Notes: generated from the letters alone by a model not told the origin. A DNA stretch of 64,000 bases from Prochlorococcus sp. AG-347-I21 (GCA_003279055.1 QCBP01000003.1:1-64000), one strand, 5' to 3'; counted from the first letter of the stretch, positions 37,566 to 45,556 are shown. Translations and numbers: made by a program.

Positions 37566-37820
37566 TTAAATAAAACCAGGTATTATCCACCCAAAAAAAC
37601 CGTAGTTTATTATCAAAGCTAAAAAACCAATCATAGCTAATCTTCCATTTGTTATTTCGGCATTTTTCCAAAATTTACCCATGTAGTTTTTATTTTTTTT
37701 CGAATTTTTATCTAGCAAATAATTTGGTTCTAAAGGTTCCTGCAACCTTTTGATGGCGTATAAAGAGAATTGAATTGTAATTGCGATGATAACAACTATA
37801 AAACTAGTAAGTGCATCCAT
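37566..37820 (-). CDS. hli: High-light-inducible protein (Hli)
   Basis: An 84-residue thylakoid protein. An additional N-terminal hydrophobic span (~4-22) precedes the chlorophyll-binding Hli helix ENxNGRxAMIGF form (E55ITNGRLAMIGF), ending FGWIIPG. Hli proteins bind chlorophyll and carotenoid and protect photosystem assembly under excess light. The extra N-terminal span is less common among Hli proteins. Upstream are 355 bases without a gene. Confidence 0.85.
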   Translation of the reverse strand: MDALTSFIVVIIAITIQFSLYAIKRLQEPLEPNYLLDKNSKKNKNYMGKFWKNAEITNGRLAMIGFLALIINYGFFGWIIPGFI

Positions 37821-38175
37821 TTTTAGATTTGATATGTGATCAATTGGTAAGCCAAAGAGTAAATGACATTTTATACATCAAACATTTCCTCAATTCTGCT
37901 TTATTGACAGAGGAGACCTTAACTTGAATTATTAAAGAATGTAACATATTTAAAGAAAATTAGTATGAATTCTTACTTTTTCTTTGGATTTCACATTTAT
38001 AAATACTTTACTGTTACATTTATGTGCCAGAAACATCCTAAGACTAGTCTTAATTGAATTACAGAATTAACTTTAAAGTTGTTACTTTAAATCAGATCAA
38101 ATATTGAAAAGTTTTTATAAGAAATATATTTTCAATGTTATTTATTTAAAAAATTTTTTTAATAACTAAAAATTA
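37821..38175. other. Spacer without a gene, upstream of hli
   Basis: About 355 AT-rich bases. No ORF, RNA or perfect hairpin is supported. The segment next to 37821 should contain the hli promoter; I cannot fix its boxes. Confidence 0.4.
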
Positions 38176-38295
38176 TTATTTTTGTTTGATTTCCGGAAGG
38201 TAGAATTTATTGCCTAATGTGTAACCAATTGACATCAGAACAAATCCAATAAGTTGAGGTAAATGAGAATTTGCTAGAGAGATTTTTTCAATCAT
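38176..38295 (-). CDS. Tiny membrane protein, 39 aa
   Basis: ATG start; a hydrophobic span (~14-27, LIGFVLMSIGYTLG) and a basic end (PEIKQK). Codon use is ordinary for the region. No family recognised. Confidence 0.5.
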   Translation of the reverse strand: MIEKISLANSHLPQLIGFVLMSIGYTLGNKFYLPEIKQK

Positions 38296-38346
38296 TTCTC
38301 AATCTATAAATTTATATAATAATAAAAAAATTTAAATATTGTAAGT

Positions 38347-38520
38347 CTATTTTCTTTTTGATTCTTTAATCTCCCCAGATTTTTTTAGTGAATTAACAAG
38401 TCTTTCATTTTCTGTTTTTAAATTTTCTAATGCAGATTTTGTGAATTGTTCTTTAGCCTCAAATTTTGCTGAACTTACAACTTTTTTATTAGGGAGTTTT
38501 TTCTTCGGTTCTGACTTCAT
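38347..38520 (-). CDS. Small basic coiled-coil protein, 57 aa
   Basis: ATG start. Lys-rich N-terminus (SEPKKKLPNKKVV), a helical middle (ALENLKTENERLVNSLKKSGE) and a basic end. The LKxxNE(R/N)xLVxxLKK(S/A)G core closely resembles the end of the 41-aa protein at 42338, so they are probably paralogues. Confidence 0.55.
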   Translation of the reverse strand: MKSEPKKKLPNKKVVSSAKFEAKEQFTKSALENLKTENERLVNSLKKSGEIKESKRK

Positions 38521-38618
38521 ATTAAACAGCTTTTAAAAAATTTTAGAAGTTATTTTTTTTGAGTTAGGTATTATTTTTTACAGTTTTCAAGTTAATAATA
38601 TTTGTTTACATAGACTAA

Positions 38619-38831
38619 TTAATCTTTATCTTTTGGGAGCCTTAACCATCCAGTACTCCATTCTGATTTTAGTTTTGCCCATGAGATTCTTTTGATATCT
38701 TTTTTATTTTTGGTAGGAAAAATATCAACCCATCTATCTTCATTTTTCCCACCATAAGCTTTAACTTGAAAATGCCTATTACCATCAATTGTTTTTGGTG
38801 CTGTCCAACACAAAGTAGGAGGCCATTTCAT
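38619..38831 (-). CDS. Trp-rich small protein (TIGR02450-like)
   Basis: A 70-residue protein with five Trp. The order WTAP...GNRHFQVKAYGG...WVDI...ISWAKLKSEWSTGWLRL matches the small tryptophan-rich TIGR02450 family of marine bacteria and cyanobacteria. Function unknown. Confidence 0.75.
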   Translation of the reverse strand: MKWPPTLCWTAPKTIDGNRHFQVKAYGGKNEDRWVDIFPTKNKKDIKRISWAKLKSEWSTGWLRLPKDKD

Positions 38832-38854
38832 GACAAATCTTTAAAAGTAAAAAA

Positions 38855-38941
38855 CTAAAGGTTGCTTTGCCCAGTTAAAACTAAACCATAATATGCAATC
38901 GTCCCAAGGATAAGTACGATTCCTAGTATCCTAATAATCAT
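38855..38941 (-). CDS. Tiny membrane protein, 28 aa
   Basis: ATG start; almost entirely one span (IIRILGIVLILGTIAYYGL) followed by TGQSNL. Located 23 bases upstream of the Trp-rich gene on the same strand. Weak call because of size. Confidence 0.4.
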   Translation of the reverse strand: MIIRILGIVLILGTIAYYGLVLTGQSNL

Positions 38942-39011
38942 GATTTAATATTTTTAAATTCGTATTATATTAAAGAAATTTTATAATTTTGCGTTGTAGA
39001 TTTAATATTTT

Positions 39012-39221
39012 CTAATTTTTCTTTTTTTTATTTCTAACTATGGAGTGGCAAGATTTGGGATGCCATTCATTCTGAATCTTGCCAATTAAATCATAAATAA
39101 ATGAATCCGGACATCCAGTTTTTTTTTGAAGTTCTGAAAGTTCTTCTTTAATGAATTCATATACACTCGTTATTACCCCTAAATTTTCTTCTTGGGAGGG
39201 AGCCCATTTTTTATTCTCCAT
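39012..39221 (-). CDS. Small helical protein, 69 aa
   Basis: ATG start. Helical (SVYEFIKEELSELQKKTG), with GKIQNEW and a basic tail. Its start overlaps the end of the 63-aa gene by 11 bases on the same strand, so the two form a coupled pair. Function unknown. Confidence 0.6.
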   Translation of the reverse strand: MENKKWAPSQEENLGVITSVYEFIKEELSELQKKTGCPDSFIYDLIGKIQNEWHPKSCHSIVRNKKKKN

Positions 39222-39402
39222 TAATATTTTTTAAATTATTTTCCACAATATCGTAATAGGTTATGTCTCCATAATCAGCATCTGAACAACATAAATCTCC
39301 ATATAGTTCCTCTAACAAATCGTACGCATCTGAATACTTTTCGAAACTTTGAGCTGTTAATTTGTCATCTTTCCCATCAATTCTAATTATTTTGTAGGTC
39401 AT
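39211..39402 (-). CDS. Small acidic protein, 63 aa
   Basis: ATG start. A beta-helix arrangement (TYKIIRIDG, FEKYSDAYDLLEELYGDLCCSDADYGDITYYDIVE) with a Cys pair and many acidic residues. Upstream partner of the 69-aa gene. Function unknown. Confidence 0.6.
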   Translation of the reverse strand: MTYKIIRIDGKDDKLTAQSFEKYSDAYDLLEELYGDLCCSDADYGDITYYDIVENNLKNINGE

Positions 39403-39464
39403 ATTTTACTAAGATGCAAAAGCATTTTTTTTTGATTTATTAGATTATCTTATAAATAAAAATC

Positions 39465-39671
39465 TTATTTAGGAGTATTAGTTGGGTAAAGCTTCTGAAT
39501 TTTATTTTTCTGAATTTCTATTTTTCTTTTTTTATATTTTTTTTCCATTATTTTTCTGATAAATAATTGTGGGATAAGCCAAACTAACGCAATAGCTATA
39601 GCCATGAAAGCAGGATTTCTCCACGTTAACCTAATAATTTCTTGTATAAATTCTTGATTGATAATTTCCAT
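39465..39671 (-). CDS. Small membrane protein, 68 aa
   Basis: ATG start. A short amphipathic N-terminus, one span (~20-38, AFMAIAIALVWLIPQLFI) and a long basic cytoplasmic tail (KIMEKKYKKRKIEIQKNK). No family recognised. Confidence 0.6.
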   Translation of the reverse strand: MEIINQEFIQEIIRLTWRNPAFMAIAIALVWLIPQLFIRKIMEKKYKKRKIEIQKNKIQKLYPTNTPK

Positions 39672-39851
39672 ACATTAAATTTTGATGATAAACATATTTT
39701 TGCTTTCTTTATTCATACTTTTATATATCAAAAATTATTATAACCTTAATAAATCTTATAAGGAATTTTATAAATTTTCTCTTTTTCTGGTTTGTTTTTT
39801 TTTGTATTTGGATTTAGATTAATTTTTTATTTTTTATTTTTTATTTTAAAG

Positions 39852-40517
39852 ATGCCGACTTATTTAATTACAGGATCAAATAGGGGTATTGGATTAGAAT
39901 TATGTAGACAAATTCATAAAAGGGGAGATAACGTAATTGCAACTTGTAGGAAAGCTTCAAAAGAACTTAGAGATTTAGGAGTGAGAGTTGAAGAGAATGT
40001 AGAAATTTCTTCTGATGAGTCCATAACAAATTTGTGTAAAAAATTATCTGGAGTTAATTTAGATTGCTTAATTCATAATGCAGGAATTTATGAATTTAAT
40101 TCCTTCGAAAACTTAGATAAGAAAAGTATTTTGCGTCAATTTGAAGTTAATGCATTGAGTCCAATATGTATGACTCAATCACTTAGACATCTTTTAAAAA
40201 GATCTTCTAAAGTTGCTTTTATCACAAGTAGAATGGGTTCAATTGAAGATAATACATCAGGAGGTTCTTATGGTTACAGGATGTCTAAGGTAGCCTTGTC
40301 TATGGCAGCAAAATCACTCTCCATAGATTTATCAAGAGAAGATATTTATGTAGCTATTTTGCATCCTGGGTTAGTAAGTACAAGAATGACTGGCTTTACA
40401 AGAAATGGAATTAGTCCTAAAGAATCAGCAAATGGCCTTTTAAAACGTATTGATTCTTTAAATAAAAATAACTCGGGGATGTTTTGGCACTCCAACGGTG
40501 AAATTTTGCCCTGGTAA
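39852..40517 (+). CDS. Short-chain dehydrogenase/reductase
   Basis: A 221-residue SDR enzyme. The cofactor motif TGSNRGIG (~7-14), NAG in LIHNAGIY, catalytic Ser in ITSRMGS, and YGYRMSK (Tyr and Lys) are in place. ATG 39852 is preferred: a frame from 39792 adds a run of Phe and Leu that is not part of the fold. The substrate is unknown. Confidence 0.9.
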   Translation: MPTYLITGSNRGIGLELCRQIHKRGDNVIATCRKASKELRDLGVRVEENVEISSDESITNLCKKLSGVNLDCLIHNAGIYEFNSFENLDKKSILRQFEVNALSPICMTQSLRHLLKRSSKVAFITSRMGSIEDNTSGGSYGYRMSKVALSMAAKSLSIDLSREDIYVAILHPGLVSTRMTGFTRNGISPKESANGLLKRIDSLNKNNSGMFWHSNGEILPW

Positions 40518-40649
40518 TATCTTTAGCTTTGTGTTGATGAGAATTATATCTTAGATTTGTTAAAAAACTTTTAAATTTTTAACGTATTTCTTTCCTTGTT
40601 TAATTATTTTAGTTATCTTTAAAAAAACATTAGTAAAGGAGGTGATTCA

Positions 40650-40784
40650 TTGTCGTATCTACCGAAAAATGCGGTTATTAAAGGGACCGTGAATTCAGTA
40701 TCTTCATCACATTCATCGGTCTCTTTTTCTTTAATTAAGAAAAAAGGTTTCATCATCAATAGATTTATATAAATCAATCAATTA
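40650..40784 (+). CDS. Short Ser-rich ORF behind a perfect Shine-Dalgarno, 44 aa
   Basis: The sequence AAAGGAGGTGAT at 40635-40646 is a twelve-base exact complement to the 3' end of bacterial 16S rRNA. It lies a few bases before TTG at 40650, which opens 44 codons (MSYLPKNAVIKGTV, then a Ser-rich segment). Such a site is exceptional in this window. A strong terminator follows. The ORF overlaps an RNA hairpin (GGGACCG...CGGTCTC, 40683-40723), so a structured regulatory RNA is an alternative reading. Confidence 0.5.
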
Positions 40785-40790
40785 ATAATT

Positions 40791-40828
40791 AAAAGCTCTG
40801 CATCTCAAGAAGTTGCAGAGCTTTTTTT
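40791..40828 (+). terminator. Intrinsic terminator
   Basis: AAGCTCTGCA (40792-40801) pairs perfectly with TGCAGAGCTT (40813-40822) and runs into seven T. It ends the short-ORF transcript started near 40630. Confidence 0.85.
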
Positions 40829-40858
40829 ATGAATTTAAATAGACTTTCAAAGTTTAAT

Positions 40859-40960
40859 CTATCTTTTTTGGCCAAAGTAAATTAAGGCTAAAAAAGATAA
40901 AGTGCTTACCAAAGCAATTAAGTACCACCCAGTTGAGGAGTTGCTTGTTACTTCTGTCAT
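40859..40960 (-). CDS. Tiny membrane protein, 33 aa
   Basis: ATG start; short polar N-terminus (TEVTSNSSTG) and one span (WYLIALVSTLSFLALIYFG) ending QKR. The last of five genes lying almost without gaps on the minus strand (41532 to 40859). Confidence 0.55.
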   Translation of the reverse strand: MTEVTSNSSTGWYLIALVSTLSFLALIYFGQKR

Positions 40961-41050
40961 TTATTTTGATTTATCTGAGGAATTGATTATTTGAGTGAAA
41001 ACCACAATTGACATCATTAAAAAAACTAAAAGTATGTAAGTTATGTTCAT
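40961..41050 (-). CDS. Tiny membrane protein, 29 aa
   Basis: ATG start; one span (ITYILLVFLMMSIVVFTQI) and a polar end (NSSDKSK). Its stop abuts the start of the 33-aa gene and its start abuts the stop of the 84-aa gene, which supports it. Confidence 0.5.
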   Translation of the reverse strand: MNITYILLVFLMMSIVVFTQIINSSDKSK

Positions 41051-41305
41051 TTATAGAAAAATGCTAATTATCAAAAAGATTATTCCTAGAACTACCGTAA
41101 CAACTGCTGCATCTACTAATAAGTCTTTCCATGTATAGCTTTTAAGCATCCTAGTTTTATCTTCTTCACTCATAAGGTTTTTTAACCACGTCCAATCTAA
41201 AATCTGTGTCATTGCTACACCAAAAATTAAATGACCAATCAAAATACCAATTAGATCAATTCTAGAAATATCTTTAGTGAGACTTGTAATAATAAAAAAG
41301 TCCAC
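41051..41305 (-). CDS. Membrane protein, 84 aa
   Basis: GTG start overlapping the upstream gene's TAG by one base. Two spans (~17-35 and ~63-83) separated by a soluble segment (MSEEDKTRMLKSYTW). Third in the compact gene run. Confidence 0.65.
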   Translation of the reverse strand: MDFFIITSLTKDISRIDLIGILIGHLIFGVAMTQILDWTWLKNLMSEEDKTRMLKSYTWKDLLVDAAVVTVVLGIIFLIISIFL

Positions 41306-41532
41306 TAGCTTTTTTCTTTATTAGATAGAGCTCCACCTTCTTGTTTGTATTTTTCCCAAGCTTCACTTATTTTTGCTTTAGAGAAGTTTTGTTTACCCTC
41401 AGATAATTTATTTTTGAGATTATTAAAACTATTTGTCAGCTCTTTTTTTGTTGGTTCATCAAGAAAGTTTGATGTTAATTTCCATAGGTACCAGCTACTA
41501 GCTAGAAGAAGAATTAATCCCAGTAATTGCAT
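41305..41532 (-). CDS. Small membrane-anchored protein, 75 aa
   Basis: ATG start. N-terminal anchor (LLGLILLLASSWYLW) and a helical, charged cytoplasmic part (KNKLSEGKQNFSKAKISEAW). First gene of the run that ends at 40859. Confidence 0.6.
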   Translation of the reverse strand: MQLLGLILLLASSWYLWKLTSNFLDEPTKKELTNSFNNLKNKLSEGKQNFSKAKISEAWEKYKQEGGALSNKEKS

Positions 41533-41622
41533 ATTCGTTTTTTACTATGCTACAACTTTTTAAATGGTTTTGATAAATGAATTTATTTAATATCTGCAGA
41601 ATTTTTTTGACAAAAATAAAGA

Positions 41623-41778
41623 CTAAAACTTTAACCAGTGGAAAAATATTCTATCAAGCAACCATATAGTTAACCCCCCTTCCAGGAAAGCCAACCAGTA
41701 CATCCCATAATCAGAAAATCCCATTTGTTCTTTTACTGACTTAATTAATTTTTTGTGTGCTTGAATGAGATCTTTCAT
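41623..41778 (-). CDS. Small membrane-associated protein, 51 aa
   Basis: ATG start. An amphipathic basic N-terminus (LIQAHKKLIKSVKEQMG) and an aromatic half (YWLAFLEGGLTIWLLDRIFFHW). FLEGG recurs in the 76-aa protein at 35632. Function unknown. Confidence 0.55.
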   Translation of the reverse strand: MKDLIQAHKKLIKSVKEQMGFSDYGMYWLAFLEGGLTIWLLDRIFFHWLKF

Positions 41779-41792
41779 GAAGATTAAAAATT

Positions 41793-42044
41793 TTAAACCT
41801 GCTGATTTTCTTTTATTAAGAATCCCCTCCCGTAACAGGATAAACAGGTTTTAGTTTCATCTAATGAAATTCTTAGGAAACCTGCTCCATTACATCTGAA
41901 GCAATTTAATTTAGAAGTTGAGTAAATTTTTGATTTTATTTTAGCAGCACGGTTTAAGTAAGAAACAGTTTCTTTACGACCGTTTGCTTGAGCAGCTTTA
42001 TTTAAAAGCTTTTTATAACTGACTTTTAGATCTTGGGTATTCAT
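41793..42044 (-). CDS. DnaJ-type zinc-finger protein, 83 aa
   Basis: A helical N-terminus (~1-40) and two zinc-binding repeats CFRCNGAGF and CLSCYGRGF in the C-terminal half, each CxxCxGxGF as in the DnaJ cysteine-rich domain. A full DnaJ has four such repeats and a J-domain; neither is present. Small plastid relatives (BSD2-like) act as protein-folding helpers, for instance for Rubisco, which is a suggestion only. Confidence 0.8.
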   Translation of the reverse strand: MNTQDLKVSYKKLLNKAAQANGRKETVSYLNRAAKIKSKIYSTSKLNCFRCNGAGFLRISLDETKTCLSCYGRGFLIKENQQV

Positions 42045-42337
42045 CTTTTGAAAGAAACAAGGATTCTAATACAGGGAAAATAATTGTTTATGAAATTAAA
42101 AAAACTAGGAATTTTCCGTTTATATTTCTGATCAGATCTCTTATTGAGATTTGAATAATATAACTAGGATTTGCTTTATACGTTTAGTATCTGAAGTATT
42201 CGCTTGTATATTTAATAGAAATTTTATATTTGACAAATTAAAAATATTTTAGGTGATCATTCAAGAAATCATTAATTCGACCTAGAAAGGAATTTTTAAA
42301 AATTTTGTTGCTTAAAAATATTTTTTTCTCTAATAAA

Positions 42338-42463
42338 TCATCCAGCCTTTTTGAGGTTTTTTACTAAAAAATCATTTTCATTAGTAAGAACTTTGAGCTT
42401 AGATTTTTCCAATTCTTTTCTGATTTCGGAATTTAACCCCTTTTTTGTCTCATTTAGATTCAT
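42338..42463 (-). CDS. Small coiled-coil protein, 41 aa
   Basis: ATG start. Charged helix throughout (IRKELEKSKLKVLTNENDFL) ending VKNLKKAG. Similar to the 57-aa protein at 38347. No membrane span. Confidence 0.5.
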   Translation of the reverse strand: MNLNETKKGLNSEIRKELEKSKLKVLTNENDFLVKNLKKAG

Positions 42464-42998
42464 AAGTTTTGGACTAAAAATTATTTAAAAGACAGTTGAA
42501 ATCATAGTGATCCCAAAAAAAATTTGTGGATATTTTTTTCTTAAAAGAAGATAATATTTTATTTTGCACATAGAAATTCAAATTTAATCAACATATTGTG
42601 GAAAACCCTGTTGAAAAACGCTTAAAAAGTGGATAACTCTTCGGGAGCATTATCAAAACAAGCTTTTCTGAAAAAATTTTTAAGTATTAATACTTCATCA
42701 AAAAAAATAAAATATAGTTTAAAAAGTAACATAATCTCTTGTTATAACTGTGGGATCATTACTTTTTAAAAAAGATAAATTTTCTATACCAGAAGCTCAT
42801 GTTGATAAAAAATTTAAAAAGATTTTTCTTCATGATGTATCAAATTGAAAATTAAAGTGAAGAAAAATCAATCAAAACTTGAAATTTTTAATTTTTATCT
42901 TAGGTGAGTAAAAATTGTTTAATTCGGTTTTCTCTATGCAAATATTTCTCAAACCTAAACCTAATCAAATAGGGTTGATTAAGTTAAAAAAATCTTAA
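42464..42998. other. Intergenic region with DnaA-box-like sites
   Basis: 535 bases lacking a convincing gene. A GTG-started 32-codon frame at 42750 is possible but unsupported. The main signals are three nine-base sites resembling DnaA boxes, described separately. Confidence 0.4.
42525..42636 (+). promoter_or_regulatory. Cluster of three DnaA-box-like 9-mers
   Basis: TGTGGATAT (42525-42533), TGTGGAAAA (42597-42605) and AGTGGATAA (42628-42636), all in one orientation within 112 bases. The reverse of the second, TTTTCCACA, is the form reported for cyanobacterial DnaA boxes. Surrounding DNA is very AT-rich. Binding is unproven. Confidence 0.35.
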
Positions 42999-43235
42999 AT
43001 GACAGAAGAAAAAAAGGATTCAAAAAAATGTTCTGGAAAGAAAAACATTATGTTTGCCTATGGTTTTATACAACTTGGTTCTAGTTTCGTATCTGCTATA
43101 GCTTTAGCTGCAATCGCCTTTGGATTCTGTTCGGTCAAAAAAGAGTCTAAATTTTTCAATAACTGTGTTGCAGAGATTATTGAAGATGGTGGTACCAATT
43201 CTGAAGCCGTAAGGTACTGCAATGGGGGCAATTAA
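42999..43235 (+). CDS. Small membrane protein with C-terminal YCNGG motif, 78 aa
   Basis: ATG start. Lys-rich N-terminus (EEKKDSKKCSGKKN), one span (~22-45, LGSSFVSAIALAAIAFGF), then KKESKFFNNC and a C-terminal VRYCNGG. Same general plan as 35300 and 63476. Function unknown. Confidence 0.7.
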   Translation: MTEEKKDSKKCSGKKNIMFAYGFIQLGSSFVSAIALAAIAFGFCSVKKESKFFNNCVAEIIEDGGTNSEAVRYCNGGN

Positions 43236-43255
43236 AACTCCTCGCAGAAAAATTA

Positions 43256-43498
43256 ATGGATTCAACTTGTGATTTGATTATTGACTCTTTAAAAGAGGAG
43301 CCTATTGGAGAAACTGATCATTTTATTTGGTTCATAACAGATATTGGCATTGTTGCTCTATTTAAAAGGGAGGAAAACTTTGAAACTTATAGTACAAATA
43401 TCGAAATTGAGGCAAATAAGATTGCTTTGGATATAACTAAAGAAGAGAAAGAGTACCTCAAAATAAAAGAGAAACAGCTTTTCTTGTTTTATTCATAA
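43256..43498 (+). CDS. Hypothetical protein, 80 aa
   Basis: ATG start, 20 bases after the YCNGG gene. Soluble, acidic (SLKEEPIGE; TYSTNIEIEANKIALDITKEE), with a beta-rich hydrophobic middle (HFIWFITDIGIVALF). Family not recognised. Confidence 0.6.
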   Translation: MDSTCDLIIDSLKEEPIGETDHFIWFITDIGIVALFKREENFETYSTNIEIEANKIALDITKEEKEYLKIKEKQLFLFYS

Positions 43499-43506
43499 TC
43501 TAGGAT

Positions 43507-43701
43507 TTAGTAAGATGGCTCAAGGTTAAACGCCTGCTCCATAATATTGTTTTCGCTAATAAATTCGTAGGTTAGCTCTTGATTTAGGGCATTTATATAA
43601 GATGTATAAAGTTTTCCCCAAACAAATTCAAACTCATCTTTACTTAAATTCTTGAAAAGAATTTCTCCTTTGAAGTAAATGTGATAAGAATCATTCATCA
43701 T
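43507..43701 (-). CDS. Conserved small protein, 64 aa
   Basis: Two ATGs start it (MMNDSYHIYFKG). Beta-turn-helix outline: HIYFKGEILFKNL then EFEFVWGKLYTSYI. I have seen this general layout in Prochlorococcus hypothetical proteins but know no function. Confidence 0.6.
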   Translation of the reverse strand: MMNDSYHIYFKGEILFKNLSKDEFEFVWGKLYTSYINALNQELTYEFISENNIMEQAFNLEPSY

Positions 43702-43794
43702 GGAAAATTAATCTTATCCTTTTTAACGTAGTGAGATATGTATGTAGTATTAGGTGCTACTAAAAAGAAATTTATATTTGGAATTCAAATACTT

Positions 43795-44106
43795 TTAGAC
43801 TATCCGGGTATTCATTTTTTGTTTTTTGAATAATTCGACTGTCTCATCAAGATCCATACACGGCTGAATACTTATATCCATTAACCTTCTCCAGGGATGC
43901 CATTGCTTCCAAATTGTCTCAAGAGAATCTGCACTTACTACAGAATGTCCAATCCCATTTTGAACCATAAAAATCCAAGAATGAACCTCATAGTTTTCGG
44001 GTCTGTTTTGGGGGCCACCTGATTCATACCAATTAATTAGCATTTCTGCCCCTTCTTCTTGATCCTCGCCATCTGTAAATTCGTAGGAAATTAAATACCT
44101 TTGCAT
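43795..44106 (-). CDS. DUF3303-like protein, 103 aa
   Basis: ATG start. YLISYEFTDGEDQEEGAEML, then a Trp-rich stretch (EVHSWIFMVQNGIG) and WKQWHPWRRLMDISIQP. The order fits the DUF3303 ferredoxin-like small-domain family. Function unknown. Confidence 0.7.
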   Translation of the reverse strand: MQRYLISYEFTDGEDQEEGAEMLINWYESGGPQNRPENYEVHSWIFMVQNGIGHSVVSADSLETIWKQWHPWRRLMDISIQPCMDLDETVELFKKQKMNTRIV

Positions 44107-44389
44107 ATAGATATTATTAAAATCTCTAAACTATCTTAACTCTAGATTTAGATATTGCCTCCCAATTTAATTAATGCTATGAAGTTTATAGAAGTGATTG
44201 TTTTTAAATGACCGAAAGATTTGGGAAAATTAAAAAGAATATTTTGACTAATTTATCTTTTATAAATAAGACAATCTTGAAGTATTTTCAAAATCATGAT
44301 CTGTTCGTATAGCTCCAGTTAACAGATAAAATTTGATACTTTTTAAAATCCCTTAAATTAGTTACCATATTTGTACTGTATAGATACCA

Positions 44390-44770
44390 ATGATAAATAA
44401 AAAGGGTCAAAGCGATCCAATTGATAATTTAGAGTATGAAAAAGTTCTAGAAGAAGAAATAATTAATTCGTACGAAAGTAAATTTCAGAAAGATACTGAA
44501 GATATTAAAAAAATTAAATTCTACAGACTCAAAAGAACTCCATTAGAAATATTAAATAGGTCATTTTTCTTTTTCTTTATTGGAAGTTTTCTTTTCTCTT
44601 TGTTTTTAGCTTATTCAGAAAGTAAGTTATGGTTCATACTTTATGTAATAAGTGCATTGTCATGTGTTTTCTATACTCCGAATAGAAAGGCACTTAAAGA
44701 ATTAATAGCAGCTTGGCCAAATGTAGAGGATCTCATTAAAGGGAGGAGTATGTGGAGAAAAGGCAAGTAA
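44390..44770 (+). CDS. Membrane protein, 126 aa
   Basis: ATG start. An acidic N-terminal third, KFYRLKRTP just before two close spans (~58-75 and ~81-95), then YTPNRKALKELIAAWPNVEDLIKG at the C-terminus. First of three genes in close series (44390-45004). Function unknown. Confidence 0.65.
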   Translation: MINKKGQSDPIDNLEYEKVLEEEIINSYESKFQKDTEDIKKIKFYRLKRTPLEILNRSFFFFFIGSFLFSLFLAYSESKLWFILYVISALSCVFYTPNRKALKELIAAWPNVEDLIKGRSMWRKGK

Positions 44771-44777
44771 ATAGATT

Positions 44778-44870
44778 ATGAAACCGTTAAGTTCATTTAA
44801 AAAATGGTTATTAAATATCCTTGTGCCATACATAGAGGGCACCAATAAGAAAAAAGAGGATAAAAAATGA
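44778..44870 (+). CDS. Tiny basic protein, 30 aa
   Basis: ATG seven bases after the 126-aa gene; the stop overlaps the next ATG (ATGA). Short amphipathic half (SFKKWLLNILVPYIEG) and a Lys-rich end. The overlaps on both sides are the main support. Confidence 0.45.
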   Translation: MKPLSSFKKWLLNILVPYIEGTNKKKEDKK

Positions 44871-45004
44871 GTTTAATAAAGGTTGGAATTATTGTTGAAA
44901 TCTTTTTGTTTGTGGGAGTTTTTTTATGGGTTAGGAAACTAAATAGTAAACAAAGTAGGCAACCATCTCTATCCAAAAAAACAATAAAAAATCTCAAATT
45001 TTAG
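44867..45004 (+). CDS. Small membrane protein, 45 aa
   Basis: ATG overlapping the previous stop. One N-terminal span (IKVGIIVEIFLFVGVFLWV) and a basic tail (SLSKKTIKNLK). An antisense frame over the same bases is a shadow. Confidence 0.5.
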   Translation: MSLIKVGIIVEIFLFVGVFLWVRKLNSKQSRQPSLSKKTIKNLKF

Positions 45005-45125
45005 AATTTTGATCACAAAATAAGGAATCTTTATAAAGAGATCAAATTTATGGGAAAATTCTTTATTTTTTTCTCTCACTTTGTATGTGAAATCGGTTAG
45101 AACATCTACATCGTTCTTAAAAAAT

Positions 45126-45479
45126 ATGGTTTCCTCCATTCAAGGTCTTGCTCCAATAACTAATCCATTAAATAGTGTCTTAGTAGAAAAGAAACTAATA
45201 AATGTTGATCAAAAGTTTATTCAACTTGTTTCTCTTGCAGAAGGTTTACCTCGTACAGAAGTTATTGAAAGTGGTCGAAATTATTGGAGAGGTGTTTGTA
45301 GGAGCTTAATTTTTAGATTTCCTGATGACCTTGAAATTTTAAAGCTTGATGTAAGAAGTTATGTAGATAGATCTAAAGGAATTATTCAGATAAGATCTGC
45401 AGCAAGATTAGGGCAATCAGATTTAGGCGTTAATCTAAGAAGAGTAGAATACTTGTTTAATCAATTAGAGAAATTTTAA
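45126..45479 (+). CDS. DUF1499 protein
   Basis: About 117 residues. The end RFPDDLEI...KGIIQIRSAARLGQSDLGVNLRRVE is the hallmark of DUF1499. ATG 45126 is favoured; a TTG at 45081 adds 15 residues without signal features. Role unknown, though plastid relatives occur in the lumen. Confidence 0.8.
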   Translation: MVSSIQGLAPITNPLNSVLVEKKLINVDQKFIQLVSLAEGLPRTEVIESGRNYWRGVCRSLIFRFPDDLEILKLDVRSYVDRSKGIIQIRSAARLGQSDLGVNLRRVEYLFNQLEKF

Positions 45480-45556
45480 TTAATCTGTTTTTTATAGATT
45501 TAAGGTTCTTTTTACTTAATAGTTGTGCTTTAATTCATAAGAATATTTGAATTGCC

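Noticed and set aside
40635-40646. Anti-SD-like sequence as a remnant of a ribosomal RNA gene
   Set aside because: It is the complement, not the sequence, of the 16S end, and no other rRNA similarity flanks it.
42750-42848. GTG-started 32-codon frame
   Set aside because: No ribosome-binding site, composition indistinguishable from AT-rich spacer, no neighbour coupling.
44208-44312. ATG-started 34-codon frame
   Set aside because: Lys/Asn/Phe-rich with no motif or coupling; could be real but unsupported.
44797-44997. 66-codon frame on the minus strand
   Set aside because: Antisense to two coupled small plus-strand genes at 44778 and 44867.
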